64,000 bases of DNA. Origin: Hormoscilla sp. GUM202 (GTDB lineage: Bacteria; Cyanobacteriota; Cyanobacteriia; Cyanobacteriales; Desertifilaceae). The position numbers were made by a program, and so were the translations under genes. Position 1 is the first letter of the stretch. Each line of letters starts with the position of its first letter. Shown here piece after piece: positions 63,397 through 64,000 of the stretch. The DNA is taken from assembly GCA_005518205.2 (NCBI GenBank), contig RFFC02000005.1, positions 96,049 to 160,048 on the forward strand, given 5' to 3'. The notes below the pieces were generated by a model. It saw only the letters and a list, made by a program, of their open reading frames with translations. It was not told where the DNA came from and did not search any database.

Positions 63397-64000
63397 ATGG
63401 CAGAAGATACCGGTGATAAAACCTTAGTGATTCCCCAGCTGATCGTCGGTTTGGGGAATCCTGGATCTAAGTACGATCGCACTCGTCACAACGTCGGTTT
63501 TGATGTTGTCGATGCCTTGGCGCGGATCTGGCAGATTTCCCTATCGGAAAATAAGCGATTTCAGGGGATGTACGGGGAAACCACTCTGGCCCCAGGGGGC
63601 AAAATCCGCTTGCTGAAGCCCCAGACTTATATGAATCGATCGGGACAGGCCATCAGAGCGACGATAGATTGGTATAAGCTGCCACCGCAATCGGTCCTAG
63701 TAATATATGATGATATGGATCTGCCCTTAGGGAGGATGCGCCTGCGCCTGTCAGGTTCCGCTGGCTCCCATAATGGCATGAAAAGCGCGATCGCCCATTT
63801 AGGAGGCCAAAATTTTCCCCGCCTGCGGATTGGCATCGGCAGTCCTTCCGATAGCACCACCAGTGACAATAATACCATTTCTCACGTGTTAGGGAAGTTT
63901 TCTCCATCGGAAACTCAGCTAATGTCAGAGGTAATCCAGTTAGCAGTCGATGCGGTGGAATTAAGTCTCAGACAGGGAGTGGAAAAGGCGATGAGTCTCT
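63397..64000 (+). CDS. pth: Peptidyl-tRNA hydrolase, runs off the window
   Basis: The ATG follows the tatA stop directly. MAEDTGDKTLVIPQLIVGLG, NPGSKYDRTRHNVGFDVVDA with the catalytic His, LLKPQTYMNRSGQAI, YDDMDLPLGRMRLRLSGSAG, SHNGMKSAIAHLGGQNFPRL and RIGIG are all conserved. It recycles peptidyl-tRNA. The 201 codons visible cover nearly all of the usual length; only the last residues are cut off at 64000. Confidence 0.96.
   Translation, partial: MAEDTGDKTLVIPQLIVGLGNPGSKYDRTRHNVGFDVVDALARIWQISLSENKRFQGMYGETTLAPGGKIRLLKPQTYMNRSGQAIRATIDWYKLPPQSVLVIYDDMDLPLGRMRLRLSGSAGSHNGMKSAIAHLGGQNFPRLRIGIGSPSDSTTSDNNTISHVLGKFSPSETQLMSEVIQLAVDAVELSLRQGVEKAMSL

Overview
The window looks like chromosomal DNA of a cyanobacterium, probably a large-genome filamentous one. 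It carries psaK (photosystem I), psbN and psbH (photosystem II), apcF (phycobilisome core), a relic of the COP23 family, glnA behind a textbook NtcA promoter, XisH/XisI, and very many copies of the HIP1 octamer GCGATCGC. The genus cannot be fixed from sequence inspection alone.

Layout. 1-6.2 kb: a heptamer repeat block, an unrecognised protein, a Uma2 nuclease, xisH/xisI, a TAT-exported metallo-hydrolase, and a chimeric gene joining half of dgkA to half of trpG/pabA. 6.2-12.7 kb: recQ, an lpxB-like gene, tRNA-His, lysC and a holin-like membrane protein. 12.8-18.2 kb is a graveyard: an IS701-like element split exactly at a TA by an IS630 element, a response-regulator relic carrying a small IS630-type MITE, thioesterase, WD40 and NB-ARC relics, with intact trpF and psaK among them. 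18.2-21.9 kb: lipoate ligase, methyltransferase, glnA. 21.9-26.4 kb and 33.5-44.6 kb: large repetitive, probably secreted proteins (leucine-rich repeats with RTX repeats, a beta-propeller with cohesin-like and dockerin-like ends, a glycine-rich RTX beta-helix protein, a doubled TPR-GT9 protein). Between them lie apcF, a CZB protein, pgk, a universal stress protein and ylqF. 44.6-50.4 kb: HEAT-repeat proteins and an ammonium transporter fused to a histidine kinase. 50.5-57.2 kb: an IS630-type insertion sequence and a cluster of toxin-antitoxin-like pairs. 57.5-64 kb: a broken COP23 gene, exbB/exbD, an ORF-less group II intron split by a second copy of the same IS, then psbN/psbH/tatA/pth.

The most unusual thread is several families of short palindromic repeats that sit not only between genes but inside reading frames, without breaking them: in lysC (two linkers), the lipoate ligase, a HEAT-repeat protein, ylqF, the CZB protein, the TPR-GT9 protein and even an IS630 transposase. 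Two unrelated proteins, the lipoate ligase and the HEAT protein, share the peptide [10 protein letters not shown] because the same 30-bp palindrome entered both in the same frame. A broken vapC copy next to an intact paralogue elsewhere in the window gives a filled-site/empty-site pair. A truncated IS200-like/RAYT-type transposase is a possible relic of the machinery that moved such repeats. This resembles the in-frame palindromic elements known from Rickettsia.

A second repeat class is a small element with ends GGGTGTGGTCAAAA, present three times with 8-10 bp target duplications. Many genes are decayed (at least ten relics), which fits a genome shaped by repeats and transposition. Some junctions, above all dgkA-trpG and the tandem duplications, should be checked against raw reads because they could be assembly errors.
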